A stretch of DNA of 64,000 nt, from contig CADADB010000007.1 of the NCBI GenBank assembly GCA_902786595.1, forward strand, positions 6,536-70,535. The letters are read 5' to 3'. The first letter of the stretch is position 1, and the number at the start of each line of letters is the position of its first letter. The notes below the pieces were generated by a model that was given only the letters and a program-made list of their open reading frames with translations, was not told the DNA's origin and did no database searches. Source of the DNA: an uncultured Bacteroidota bacterium. Lineage in GTDB: Bacteria; Bacteroidota; Bacteroidia; Bacteroidales; WCHB1-69. A program made the translations under genes and the position numbers. This document shows, in pieces, positions 1 to 7,889 of the stretch.

Positions 1-37
1 CATAATTGGCAGCACATCCGGCATAACAAAAAAATAC

Positions 38-45
38 TATTTTTG
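38..45 (+). promoter_or_regulatory. Bacteroidetes -7 box for the DUF4290 operon
   Basis: TATTTTTG matches the TAnnTTTG consensus of the Bacteroidetes primary sigma factor. It lies 32 bp before the start codon at 78. No convincing TTTG is seen 19 bp upstream. Confidence 0.5.
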
Positions 46-77
46 CACATTTAAAAAGAAAACGCACTAATCATACT

Positions 78-752
78 ATGATAGAATATAACACCAAACG
101 TAACAATCTTATAATCAGAGAATACGGAAGAAATATCCAAAAATTGGTTGAACAATGCGTTTCCATAGAGAACAGAGAGGAGCGCACGCGCACGGCATAC
201 GCCATCGTTCGGATTATGAGCGATGTTGTCAATTCCAAAGAGAACAGCAACGAGAGCAACCGCAATAACGACGATTTCTGGAACAAGCTGTGGGACCATT
301 TGTTCATGATGTCCAACTACCAGTTAGATGTGGATTCCCCTTACCCCAAGCCGGTTCCAGAACAGAAAGACAAGGTCTTTGTAAAACCTTCCTACAACAA
401 TAAAAACAAGGTGAGATTCCGCACATACGGGGTGAACATGCAAAACCTCATCAACAAGGTGTCTGAATATCCGGAAGATGTTCGGGAAGCTTTTGCCCCT
501 TCTTTGGCGAACCATTTGAAAATGATGTATCTAACCTACAACCGGAATTCAGTAAACGACCAATTAATCCGTCATCAGCTGGAAGAGCTCTCCAACGGGA
601 GAATCACTCTTCCCGAGAACTTCAACTTCATCAACACCAAGGAATTGCTGAACATCGCCAACGCCAACGCCGCCTTCTATGTGGCACCACAGAACGGTTC
701 CAAAAAGAAGAAAAAGAAGAAAAAAAAGAAAAACAATAACTCCGCTGTATGA
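78..752 (+). CDS. DUF4290 domain-containing protein
   Basis: A 224-residue cytosolic protein. The opening (MIEYNTKRNNLIIREYGRNI) and the early NREERTRTAYAIV stretch are typical of DUF4290, a family found almost only in Bacteroidetes and without an assigned function. The family body covers about residues 1-190. The C-terminus ends in about ten consecutive lysines followed by asparagines, encoded by an A-rich tract at about 700-740. This suggests contact with nucleic acid, but that is inference. The stop overlaps the next start by 4 bp (ATGA), so it is probably co-translated with the ABC exporter genes. Confidence 0.85.
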   Translation: MIEYNTKRNNLIIREYGRNIQKLVEQCVSIENREERTRTAYAIVRIMSDVVNSKENSNESNRNNDDFWNKLWDHLFMMSNYQLDVDSPYPKPVPEQKDKVFVKPSYNNKNKVRFRTYGVNMQNLINKVSEYPEDVREAFAPSLANHLKMMYLTYNRNSVNDQLIRHQLEELSNGRITLPENFNFINTKELLNIANANAAFYVAPQNGSKKKKKKKKKKNNNSAV

Positions 753-1690
753 ATATAATTGACGTGCAACATGTCACGAAACGTTTTTCGGAACATGTTG
801 CCCTTGATGACATTTCTGTTTCAGTGCCTCAAGGATGCGTGTTTGGATTGCTGGGACCCAACGGCGCCGGCAAAACCACGCTGATCCGCATCCTGATGCG
901 CATCTCCTTCCCCGACAAAGGGGAAATTTTCTTCAAAGGACATCCCCTGTCGGAGCATGACGTTTACGATATGGGATATCTTCCTGAAGAACGCGGCTTA
1001 TACAAAAAAATGAAAACTGGAGAGCAGGCCATGTATCTCGCTCAGCTCAAAGGACTTGACAAGCAAGAAGCATACAAACGGCTACGAGCGAAATTCGAGC
1101 AGTTCAACATCATGGAGTGGTGGAACAAACCCATCGAAGAACTCTCCAAAGGAATGCAACAGAAAGTGCAGTTCATCACCACCATTCTGCACCGGCCTTC
1201 GTTTCTGATCCTCGATGAACCTTTCAGCGGCTTCGACCCCATCAACGCCAACCTGCTCAAAGACGAAATCGCCCAACTGAAAAAAGAAGGCGCCACCATC
1301 GTCCTTTCCACCCATAATATGGCTTCCGTGGAGGAGATTTGCGACCACATCGCTCTCATCAACCGCTCCCGCAAGATTTTGGAAGGCGACATCTATGAGG
1401 TGAAAAACCGCTTCAAGAAAAATATTTTCTCCATCCAAGTCTCCAATTGCCCCGACAACATCATCCATGAGCTTCAAAGTCGTCAATACACCGTCTGCGA
1501 CCAAAGCCAGAACGACTATTACACCCGCTTCGACATCAAGCTGCCGGATGGGGAATCCCCTAACAAACTTCTGCAACTGTTTGCACAAAATTGTGAAATT
1601 CATTCTTTTAACGAAATAATGCCCACCATGAACGATATTTTCATCGAACAGGTGGAAAAAGCCAACCAACAGCCAAGCCATGAAGAATAA
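749..1690 (+). CDS. ABC exporter ATP-binding protein (NatA type, DUF4162)
   Basis: A 313-residue ATPase subunit. Walker A is GPNGAGKT at residues 36-43, the signature is LSKGMQQK at 132-139, Walker B is FLILDEP at 152-158 and the switch histidine is in STHN near 189. The last 80 residues fit DUF4162, typical of NatA-like ATPases that pair with an ABC-2 permease. It starts within the stop of the DUF4290 gene and overlaps the permease gene by 11 bp, so the three form a tight operon. It should supply energy to the next protein. The substrate is unknown; sodium (NatAB) or drug export is only a family precedent. Confidence 0.93.
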   Translation: MNIIDVQHVTKRFSEHVALDDISVSVPQGCVFGLLGPNGAGKTTLIRILMRISFPDKGEIFFKGHPLSEHDVYDMGYLPEERGLYKKMKTGEQAMYLAQLKGLDKQEAYKRLRAKFEQFNIMEWWNKPIEELSKGMQQKVQFITTILHRPSFLILDEPFSGFDPINANLLKDEIAQLKKEGATIVLSTHNMASVEEICDHIALINRSRKILEGDIYEVKNRFKKNIFSIQVSNCPDNIIHELQSRQYTVCDQSQNDYYTRFDIKLPDGESPNKLLQLFAQNCEIHSFNEIMPTMNDIFIEQVEKANQQPSHEE

Positions 1691-3011
1691 AACACTCCTG
1701 ATTATTTCGCGTGAATATCTGACACGCATCCAGAAAAAATCCTTCATCATCATCACCATCCTGATGCCGGTGCTGCTGGCGGCCATGATTGTGCTGCCCG
1801 TGCTGCTGGTTCAGCTCAGCGAGAGCAAAAAGTTCTCCAAAGTCCTCGTGGTCGATGAAAGCGAGATTTTCATCAACAACTTCACTGACGACAAGCACTA
1901 CTCATTCAGTTACCGTTCCGGCGACATAGAACAGATCAAGAAAGAGGCCTTTGACCAAGATTACGACGTGGTTCTGCAAATTTTAGCGAACACGCAATCC
2001 CTGAAATCCAACATCTACTATAAAAAGAACCTGCCGTCAGGGTTGCAATCCGACATAGAAAGCCAGATGGACGACATCTTCTTCAACCAATTGTTGCGAG
2101 ATTCGCTGCACATTGAGATGGCCCGTTTCGAAAACCTGCAGAACCTGGCCAAAGCGGAATCTGTCACCATCCAGATTGATGACAACGGGGGCGAAAAGGA
2201 GCATGATGCCGAGGTCAACCAGATTTTCGGCATGATGTGCGGCATTATCATCTACTTCATCATCATCATGTTCGCCAGCCAGGTGCTGCGCGGCGTCTTG
2301 GAGGAGAAATCGAACCGCATCGTGGAGGTGCTGATCTCCTCGGTGAAGCCCACGCAACTGTTAGTCGGCAAGATCGTGGGTATCGCTTTGGTGGGGCTTA
2401 CGCAACTGGCGATATGGGTTGTCCTTTCCGTCGGCATCCTGCTCGGCGTGCAGGTTGCCGCCCCCAACCTGTTCAGCCCCGATACCGTGGAAACCTTGAC
2501 GGAGACGCCCGGTGTCAACGTGCCCAACACGGCACAGATAGATATCGCACCGGACAACATCTTCGAGATGATCCAGAACTACTTTTCCGTTTCATTCGGA
2601 ACTATTATCTTCGCATTCATTTTCTTCTTCGTGGTTGGCTACCTCATCTACTCGACCCTCTACGCTGCCACCGGCTCCGTTGTGGATAACGAATCGGATT
2701 CTCAGCAATATACGATGCCCATCACCATCCCGCTGATTCTGGCCATCGTGTTCGTGCCGACCATCTCCACCAATCCCGACGGCGCATTAGCGTTCTGGCT
2801 CTCCATGATTCCGCTCACCTCCCCCATCGCCATGATGGTGCGGCTCCCCTCCGGCGTCCAGGCCTGGGAGTTGATTCTCTCGATGGGACTCGCGCTCGCC
2901 TTCCTCGTGTTCTGCATCTGGTTCGCGGCCAAAGTCTATCGCATCGGCATCATGACCTACGGGAAAAAGCCGTCGTGGGGCACGATTTTCAGGTGGCTGC
3001 GGGAGAAGTGA
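1680..3011 (+). CDS. ABC-2 type permease (NatB-like)
   Basis: A 443-residue inner-membrane subunit. The first membrane helix is at about 20-42 and is followed by an extracytoplasmic domain of about 140 residues. About five more helices begin near residue 185. LEEKSNRIVEVLISSVKP near residue 207 is the characteristic cytoplasmic motif of NatB/ABC2_membrane_3 permeases. It overlaps its ATPase gene, so the two form one exporter. The stop codon at 3009 is the first unit of a 7-bp repeat array. Confidence 0.92.
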   Translation: MKNKTLLIISREYLTRIQKKSFIIITILMPVLLAAMIVLPVLLVQLSESKKFSKVLVVDESEIFINNFTDDKHYSFSYRSGDIEQIKKEAFDQDYDVVLQILANTQSLKSNIYYKKNLPSGLQSDIESQMDDIFFNQLLRDSLHIEMARFENLQNLAKAESVTIQIDDNGGEKEHDAEVNQIFGMMCGIIIYFIIIMFASQVLRGVLEEKSNRIVEVLISSVKPTQLLVGKIVGIALVGLTQLAIWVVLSVGILLGVQVAAPNLFSPDTVETLTETPGVNVPNTAQIDIAPDNIFEMIQNYFSVSFGTIIFAFIFFFVVGYLIYSTLYAATGSVVDNESDSQQYTMPITIPLILAIVFVPTISTNPDGALAFWLSMIPLTSPIAMMVRLPSGVQAWELILSMGLALAFLVFCIWFAAKVYRIGIMTYGKKPSWGTIFRWLREK

Positions 3012-3043
3012 GACGTGTGACGTAAGACGTGAGACGTGAGAGG
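3009..3043. repeat. Heptamer array, TGAGACG type, about 5 units
   Basis: Units in order are TGAGACG, TGTGACG, TAAGACG, TGAGACG and TGAGAGG, with exact 7-bp spacing. The first unit contains the TGA stop of the ABC permease. One of many 7-bp-period arrays in the window. Confidence 0.85.
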
Positions 3044-3081
3044 ACATGACGATAGGGAGATTATACGGTCGAAGGACCATT

Positions 3082-3114
3082 CCCCTTCTTTTTAAGAAGG
3101 GGTGCCCAAAGGGC
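3082..3114. repeat. Double hairpin element (REP-like or terminator)
   Basis: CCCCTTCTT-TTT-AAGAAGGGG is a perfect 9-bp stem at 3082-3102, followed by GCCC-AAA-GGGC at 3104-3114. It lies between the exporter operon and the symporter gene. No run of T follows, so a REP-like element is as likely as a terminator. The remaining gap to 3206 shows nothing else. Confidence 0.6.
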
Positions 3115-3206
3115 GGGGTAGTAATATGAACATATCCGGCGTAAGCCGACCTTTTTACAACAGTTGTCAGAAAGGCAGAACAGTTAAACCTTAAACTAAA
3201 CAAGCA

Positions 3207-4550
3207 ATGGCTAACGAACAACGAGGTTTCACCTCGAACATAGGAGCGATTTTGGCGGCGGCAGGCGGTGCCGTCGGACTTGGCAACATCTGGCGCTATC
3301 CCTATATGCTGGGACAGAACGGCGGCGGGGCATTCCTGCTCGTCAACCTGTTGTTCGTGCTGATGATCGGCATCCCGCTGATGATGACGGAGTTCGTCAT
3401 CGGACGGCGTACGCAAAGCAACGTGGTCGGCGCGTACAAGAAACTGGAACGGAAGAAGGGATGGGCTGCGATTGGCTATTTCAGCATTCTGGCGGCGGTT
3501 CTCATCTACGCCTTTTACAGCGTGGTGGCCGGCTGGACGCTCAACTACATCGTCATGGCGTGTACCAACCGCCTGTCGGGACTGACTCCCAATGAGGTCG
3601 CCGACGCTTTCGCCTCCTTCACCGCCGGCTCATTCTGGCCGTTGCTATATCAATTTTGTTTCCTGATACTCACCGCGTTAGTGATTTCCTTCGGTGTGCA
3701 GAAGGGCATTGAGAAGATCTCCAAGATTCTGATGCCAGTGCTCTTCTTCTTGCTGTTGCTGATGGTTGTCCGTTCATTGACGTTGCCCGGTGCGAAAGAG
3801 GGATTGCAATTCCTCTTCAAGCCCGATTTCAGCAAGCTGACCGGCGCGGGCGTGTTAGGCGCATTGGGACAGTCATTCTTCTCGCTCAGTCTTGGTATGG
3901 GCGCGATGGTGACCTACGGTTCCTACATCCGCAAAGAGGATTCACTGTTCAAAACGAGCTTGTGGATTTCCGTGTGCGACCTCTTGGTGGCGATATTGGC
4001 GGGTGTGGTGATTTTCCCGGCGGTCTTCTCCTTCGGAATGGACCCCGCCGGCGGTCCGCAACTCGTCTATGTGGTGCTGCCCAACGTCTTCAACAGCATG
4101 CCGATGGGCGGATTATTTGCCGCGGTCTTCTTCTTGTTATTAGGCATTGCCGCACTCACTTCCACCATTTCCCTGCAGGAAATCATCGTGGCTTTCAATG
4201 TGGAGGAGCTCCACTGGAGCCGCCGCAAAAGCTCAATTATCAGCATGATCAGCATCTTCGTCATTGGTATTTTCTGCACCCTGTCGTTCGGTCCCATCAA
4301 GCACTGGACCCTTTTCGACCGCACCATCTTCGACCTCTTCGACCTCGTCACCGCCTCCTATCTGATGCCTATCGGTGCGCTGGCGACGACCATCTTCCTC
4401 GGCTGGTTCTACCCGAAAGTCGAAGTCAAAGATGAAATCACCAACGGCGGCGCGCTGAAAGGGGAACTTTTCGAGCTTTACTACTTCATCCTGCGCTTCG
4501 TCGCTCCGATCGCCCTGATTGTGATTCTGGTGTCGGGAATCATAGGGTAA
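3207..4550 (+). CDS. Sodium-dependent transporter, NSS/SNF family
   Basis: A 447-residue inner-membrane symporter of the LeuT/NSS family, which couples sodium entry to uptake of an amino acid or similar amine. The N-terminus has the family signature GAVGLGNIWRYPY at about residues 23-35, which forms the unwound substrate and sodium site in helix 1. About 11-12 hydrophobic helices follow, ending at residue 447. Bacterial members of this length often have 11 helices. The substrate cannot be read from sequence. It is monocistronic, with repeat elements on both sides. Confidence 0.93.
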   Translation: MANEQRGFTSNIGAILAAAGGAVGLGNIWRYPYMLGQNGGGAFLLVNLLFVLMIGIPLMMTEFVIGRRTQSNVVGAYKKLERKKGWAAIGYFSILAAVLIYAFYSVVAGWTLNYIVMACTNRLSGLTPNEVADAFASFTAGSFWPLLYQFCFLILTALVISFGVQKGIEKISKILMPVLFFLLLLMVVRSLTLPGAKEGLQFLFKPDFSKLTGAGVLGALGQSFFSLSLGMGAMVTYGSYIRKEDSLFKTSLWISVCDLLVAILAGVVIFPAVFSFGMDPAGGPQLVYVVLPNVFNSMPMGGLFAAVFFLLLGIAALTSTISLQEIIVAFNVEELHWSRRKSSIISMISIFVIGIFCTLSFGPIKHWTLFDRTIFDLFDLVTASYLMPIGALATTIFLGWFYPKVEVKDEITNGGALKGELFELYYFILRFVAPIALIVILVSGIIG

Positions 4551-4553
4551 TGC

Positions 4554-4580
4554 AGAATGAAGAATGTAGAATGTAGAATG
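4554..4580. repeat. Heptamer array, AGAATGT type
   Basis: AGAATGA, AGAATGT, AGAATGT, AGAATG, with exact 7-bp spacing, starting 3 bp after the symporter stop. A weaker TCTAACC-like run follows at about 4593-4614 and overlaps the convergent tcdA stop. Confidence 0.75.
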
Positions 4581-4608
4581 CTGTACCGACCATCTACCTT
4601 CTAACCTT

Positions 4609-5412
4609 CTAATCCTCCGCACAGATGTCCTGCATCACCAATCCGGCGAGTGTGAAGCCGAAGATGGCGGTGATGTGGGAGGTGGTGCCGTTGATTTGTG
4701 CTTTGGAGGAGCACCATTCGTGGTTGATGAGGTCGGGGTTGCCTGCCGCGATGATGGCTTTGGGACAGAGGCAGGCGTTGGTGCCGCAGGTTGTCACGGT
4801 GCCTTTGTTGGGCAGCACTTCGGGAGAATAGACGCATGGGAACTTTTTGCGTGGGTACTCGCCTATCCGTTTGAACCGTTTGCGCAGGGCGCGCGCCAGC
4901 GGGCATCCCTGCACTTTCCAGAACTCGGTCACCGACACTTTGGTGGGGTCCATCTTGAGGGCGGCGCCCATGGCGGAGTAGAACTTGCCGGGGCATTCGG
5001 TGGCGTGCAGGATCAGCCGTGCCTTGTGCTCCAAGCTGTCGATGGCGTCGATGATGTAATCGTAGGTTTCCAGATGGAATTGCGCAGCGTTCTCGGCGGA
5101 GTAGATTTCCTGGACGGCGTTGATTTCCGCCTGCGGGTTGATGTCGAGCAGCCGTTCCTTGAGCGTTTCGACCTTGACCTGTCCCACCGTCTTGGTGGTG
5201 GCCTGGAGCTGCCTGTTGACGTTGGTGACGCACACGCGGTCGCTATCGACGATGGTGAGGTGGCGGATGCCGTTGCGCACCAAGCTCTCGGCGCACCAGC
5301 TCCCGACACCGCCGACACCGAAGACGATGACCCGCTGCTTGGCGATGCGCTCCATCGCCGTCTCCCCGACGAGCAGGGTCATGCGGTTGAATATGGCGTT
5401 TTCTATGCCCAT
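4609..5412 (-). CDS. tcdA: tRNA threonylcarbamoyladenosine dehydratase
   Basis: A 267-residue E1-like enzyme that uses ATP to cyclise t6A37 of ANN-decoding tRNAs to ct6A. The N-terminal glycine-rich nucleotide loop is VFGVGGVGSWCAE at about residues 30-42. DSDRVCVTNVNRQ follows, and a cysteine-rich C-terminal half (VTTCGTNACLCPKA) fits the YgdL/CsdL family. The frame stays open upstream to 5577. I chose the ATG at 5412 because it leaves about 28 residues before the glycine loop, as in E. coli TcdA. It converges with the symporter gene. Confidence 0.9.
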   Translation of the reverse strand: MGIENAIFNRMTLLVGETAMERIAKQRVIVFGVGGVGSWCAESLVRNGIRHLTIVDSDRVCVTNVNRQLQATTKTVGQVKVETLKERLLDINPQAEINAVQEIYSAENAAQFHLETYDYIIDAIDSLEHKARLILHATECPGKFYSAMGAALKMDPTKVSVTEFWKVQGCPLARALRKRFKRIGEYPRKKFPCVYSPEVLPNKGTVTTCGTNACLCPKAIIAAGNPDLINHEWCSSKAQINGTTSHITAIFGFTLAGLVMQDICAED

Positions 5413-5577
5413 GCGATTACGCGGACTCCTCTGTTTGCCGAACAATGGCTGCAGCGCCGCCATGCGGAGTCCGTTGAACATGGCCAGCCTGCAATCGCCG
5501 CGCAAAAATAACATAATTTTCGATAATCGCGATGACAGCATGAATGGGTTGTGGCATGCACGTTCCGTCATCCCCAT

Positions 5578-5595
5578 GAACCCCGTTAGGGGTTC
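5578..5595. repeat. Hairpin, REP-like
   Basis: GAACCCC-GTTA-GGGGTTC is a perfect 7-bp stem. A related GGTTCCCC/GAACCCC pair follows within 60 bp. It sits between tcdA and the first remnant of the accessory island. Confidence 0.55.
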
Positions 5596-5655
5596 AATAT
5601 CTGTAGCCCGGTGCGGTTCCCCACGATGTTCCGCAGAACCCCGTCATGGGTTCCA

Positions 5656-5958
5656 TCACCATTTCCCCACCACAACCGCCGCCCCCGCCACGAAAAACGG
5701 CAGCAGGAAGAAGATAACGGCATAGCCGAAGGCGTTGCCCACGCGGTTGTCAAAGAGTTGCACCCGCGATTTGCTCCAGAAGAATTTCGACGGCACGTCC
5801 AACGCCCAGTTCGTGAACCCGAGGACGAACCCCGCGAGCGCAAGCCCGCCCGCAACGACATATACGTGCGTCCCGATGCCGATGTCGCCGTAGGCGATTT
5901 CCGAGAGCAGGAGGAATAGTCTGATGAGGTTGGTGAGCGGGAGAGGCTGCTGGATGAA
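5656..5958 (-). pseudogene. Decayed copy of the 108-residue membrane protein gene
   Basis: Reading the minus strand gives an open stretch without a start codon. It is bounded upstream by TAA at 5959-5961 and ends with TGA at 5656. Its middle (GFVLGFTNWALDVPSKFFW, then SKSRVQLFDNRVGNAFGY) is clearly homologous to GFILGFTGWAEDVAPRLFW and RVELLDNQIGYA of the intact gene at 23370-23696. The first 25 or so residues, which form the first membrane helix, are missing. I infer a 5'-truncated relic. Confidence 0.75.
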
Positions 5959-5989
5959 TTAAAGGAGGGCGGTCATATAGGAATCGTGA

Positions 5990-6436
5990 TTAGCCACAGA
6001 ACCCATTGAGCCAAGCATCCTTGATATCATATGCGTTAGGATATTTTTGTTTAAGTCCAGCTATAGCTTCTTTTCGACTCTTAGCAAATACTTTTTCGTA
6101 TTGATAAACGGAAGGTGTGCAATAAATTTTACAGGTAAATTCGACTAACCCTTCTGCGCGCCACCTGTGTGCATGAACATGATCATCTTGCACAACGTAT
6201 TGATTTTCATCACCGTCTTGAATAGTGTAAGATACTTTACCTCTTCCTTTTCCTTTCAAAATGTTTGCTGTTACTCCGATGACTTCACCGAACTTAGGTT
6301 CTGTGCAACCATCTTGGTCAGGGATAAACCATACTTCGTCACCGATTTTGAATTTGACATTTCGAATACCAATAATTGAACAAACTATCACGGCGTGTTC
6401 GTGTTTTTCTTTTTTTGATGTTAGGTTGCCTTTCAT
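5990..6436 (-). CDS. Hypothetical protein with SH3/KOW-like segment
   Basis: A 148-residue protein of no family I recognise. Residues about 28-52 (KFKIGDEVWFIPDQDG, then GEVIGV) resemble the small beta-barrel opening seen in KOW/SH3-type domains. The C-terminal 60 residues have the pattern VFAKSRKEAIAGLKQKYPNA, which looks like an amphipathic helix. No signal peptide or membrane segment. It is the last gene of a minus-strand run, 23 bp after the GIY-YIG gene. Confidence 0.6.
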   Translation of the reverse strand: MKGNLTSKKEKHEHAVIVCSIIGIRNVKFKIGDEVWFIPDQDGCTEPKFGEVIGVTANILKGKGRGKVSYTIQDGDENQYVVQDDHVHAHRWRAEGLVEFTCKIYCTPSVYQYEKVFAKSRKEAIAGLKQKYPNAYDIKDAWLNGFCG

Positions 6437-6459
6437 AATCTACTTGTTTTGTGAAATTA

Positions 6460-6969
6460 TTATGGACGGTTAAATTGAATATTCCAATCGGGATTATTCC
6501 CCTTGATTAGTTGTTCTTCTGAATTGCTAATGGCTATGTTGTCATCCATCACATGGAACCCCACTAAAACCGTACTACCTTTAAGAAGCTCTGTGTTAAC
6601 TAGAGAATTGATGTGGCAATTGGTCAATCTGCCGCCAGGATGACCATCTTGTGGAGCATAGCAGTTGTAGGGGCTGATATGCCCATAGCCGTTGTTAAAT
6701 CGCTTTCCAAAACTACTGTTTCCTGTTACTTTGCCAATGTATTTGACAACATCATTCACCACAAAACAGTATAGACCTTTTTCATCTAGATGATCATTGA
6801 TTTTGAATATACAAAATGGTCCTTGTCCAAACCTGTGAAGTGCTCTCAATGGATTCAATCTTCCTGAAAGATTAATGTTCAAACCATTCTGTGGGTCATA
6901 GTAAATGTCATGAAGGCAGAATACTATTCCTCCAACAGTAATAATACCTTTTGAAGATGTACAGGGCAT
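6460..6969 (-). CDS. GIY-YIG nuclease-like protein
   Basis: A 169-residue protein. GLYCFVVNDVVKYIGKV at about residues 66-82 gives the GIY and YIG strands. FGKRFNNGYG follows with the conserved arginine, and EEQLI near residue 153 supplies the expected glutamate, followed by NPDWN. This order matches GIY-YIG endonucleases, which cut DNA with one metal ion. The 60 residues before the domain are unrecognised. A 33-bp repeat shared with two other genes lies 21 bp before the start. A role in restriction or repair is inference. Confidence 0.75.
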   Translation of the reverse strand: MPCTSSKGIITVGGIVFCLHDIYYDPQNGLNINLSGRLNPLRALHRFGQGPFCIFKINDHLDEKGLYCFVVNDVVKYIGKVTGNSSFGKRFNNGYGHISPYNCYAPQDGHPGGRLTNCHINSLVNTELLKGSTVLVGFHVMDDNIAISNSEEQLIKGNNPDWNIQFNRP

Positions 6970-6990
6970 AATTGTATGTTTTTTGTTTAT

Positions 6991-7023
6991 CTCCTACTCT
7001 TTTCCGGATTTTCGGCTTTCTCC
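6991..7023 (-). repeat. 33-bp leader repeat, copy A
   Basis: Core TACTCTTTTCCGGATTTTCGG (plus strand, shortened here) lies just upstream of the minus-strand GIY-YIG gene. Copies B (7823) and C (10137) have the same core and nearly the same distance to their start codons, 5-21 bp. Confidence 0.85.
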
Positions 7024-7096
7024 GTTAAAATATTAAAATTTTTCTATTTATTGTCTTCGCCACCTTGATCAGCCTCGATGGCCTCAAATCTATTTA

Positions 7097-7333
7097 TTAA
7101 AAGAACACTTCACTCCCATATTCTTTTTTGAAGATTTCATACTGATCTAACAATATGCCTCCACAATCTGGGCACAAGTGCTTTCCACAAGAAACATAAG
7201 AGGCTCCGCAACTTTCACATGTGCATTTAACTGATTGCATAGCTCTTCCATTCAAGCTTGAGCCACAAATATCACATTTGGTCCCATCATGTATTATAAT
7301 CAACGGCATTATTACTAACATTTTAATATACAC
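7097..7333 (-). CDS. Small zinc-ribbon protein
   Basis: A 78-residue protein with four Cys pairs or half-pairs: CDIC near residue 20, CTCESC near 37-42, a single CGK near 49 and CPDC near 54-57. This fits one or two treble-clef or zinc-ribbon folds. The first residues are hydrophobic (MLVIMPLIIIHDG), so translation may start at one of the inner methionines. No function can be assigned. Confidence 0.65.
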   Translation of the reverse strand: MYIKMLVIMPLIIIHDGTKCDICGSSLNGRAMQSVKCTCESCGASYVSCGKHLCPDCGGILLDQYEIFKKEYGSEVFF

Positions 7334-7367
7334 TGATTCGTGTCGTGTGCAACTTTTAAATTAACAT

Positions 7368-7817
7368 TTATTCTTCGCCCCATCTGATACGACGACACAG
7401 ACTATTGACGGTAGAATCAATTATCTTATTAGGATTGCGGTTGATAATTCCATAAAAAAGATTGTCTGGTTTGTTCTCTAAAAATGATTTCAAAGCATTG
7501 ACAGCGCGTATATCAGCCTCTTCGACATAAAAAATCATAAGATAATTTTTGTTCGAATGCTCATTGGCCATATCCAGCCACCAATACCGGTAATAGAAAT
7601 AGGGAGTGGGCGCATTTGTGACAATCACCCTTTCGCCTCGGATATCATCTATGGAATGAAGATCCATTGATAACAATTCAACATCTTTCGAATCCGCCCA
7701 TTTTTTAATGAAATCTGTAGCATCTCCTGAAACCATAAAGTTAAATTTTATTTGTAGTTCCATATAAAGACGTATTTCGAACTCTTTTAAATTATTAATA
7801 TCCATTTTATCGTCCAT
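7368..7817 (-). CDS. Hypothetical protein
   Basis: A 149-residue, likely cytosolic protein with no motif I recognise. It has a tyrosine/tryptophan-rich middle (PYFYYRYWWLDMA) and a charged C-terminus ending CRRIRWGEE. Copy B of the 33-bp leader repeat ends 5 bp before its start codon, which supports expression in the same way as the GIY-YIG and 220-residue genes. Confidence 0.6.
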   Translation of the reverse strand: MDDKMDINNLKEFEIRLYMELQIKFNFMVSGDATDFIKKWADSKDVELLSMDLHSIDDIRGERVIVTNAPTPYFYYRYWWLDMANEHSNKNYLMIFYVEEADIRAVNALKSFLENKPDNLFYGIINRNPNKIIDSTVNSLCRRIRWGEE

Positions 7818-7822
7818 TTTTT

Positions 7823-7855
7823 CACCTACTCTTTTCCGGATTTTCGGCCTTCTCC
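7823..7855 (-). repeat. 33-bp leader repeat, copy B
   Basis: Same core as copies A and C. It lies immediately upstream of the hypothetical gene at 7368-7817 and downstream of the DUF2779 gene. Confidence 0.85.
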
Positions 7856-7889
7856 TTTTACAATGTTCTATATGTGTTTCCCAATCTAT

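Noticed and set aside
4675-5511. 278-codon plus-strand frame over tcdA
   Set aside because: Antisense shadow; TcdA motifs on the other strand are unambiguous.
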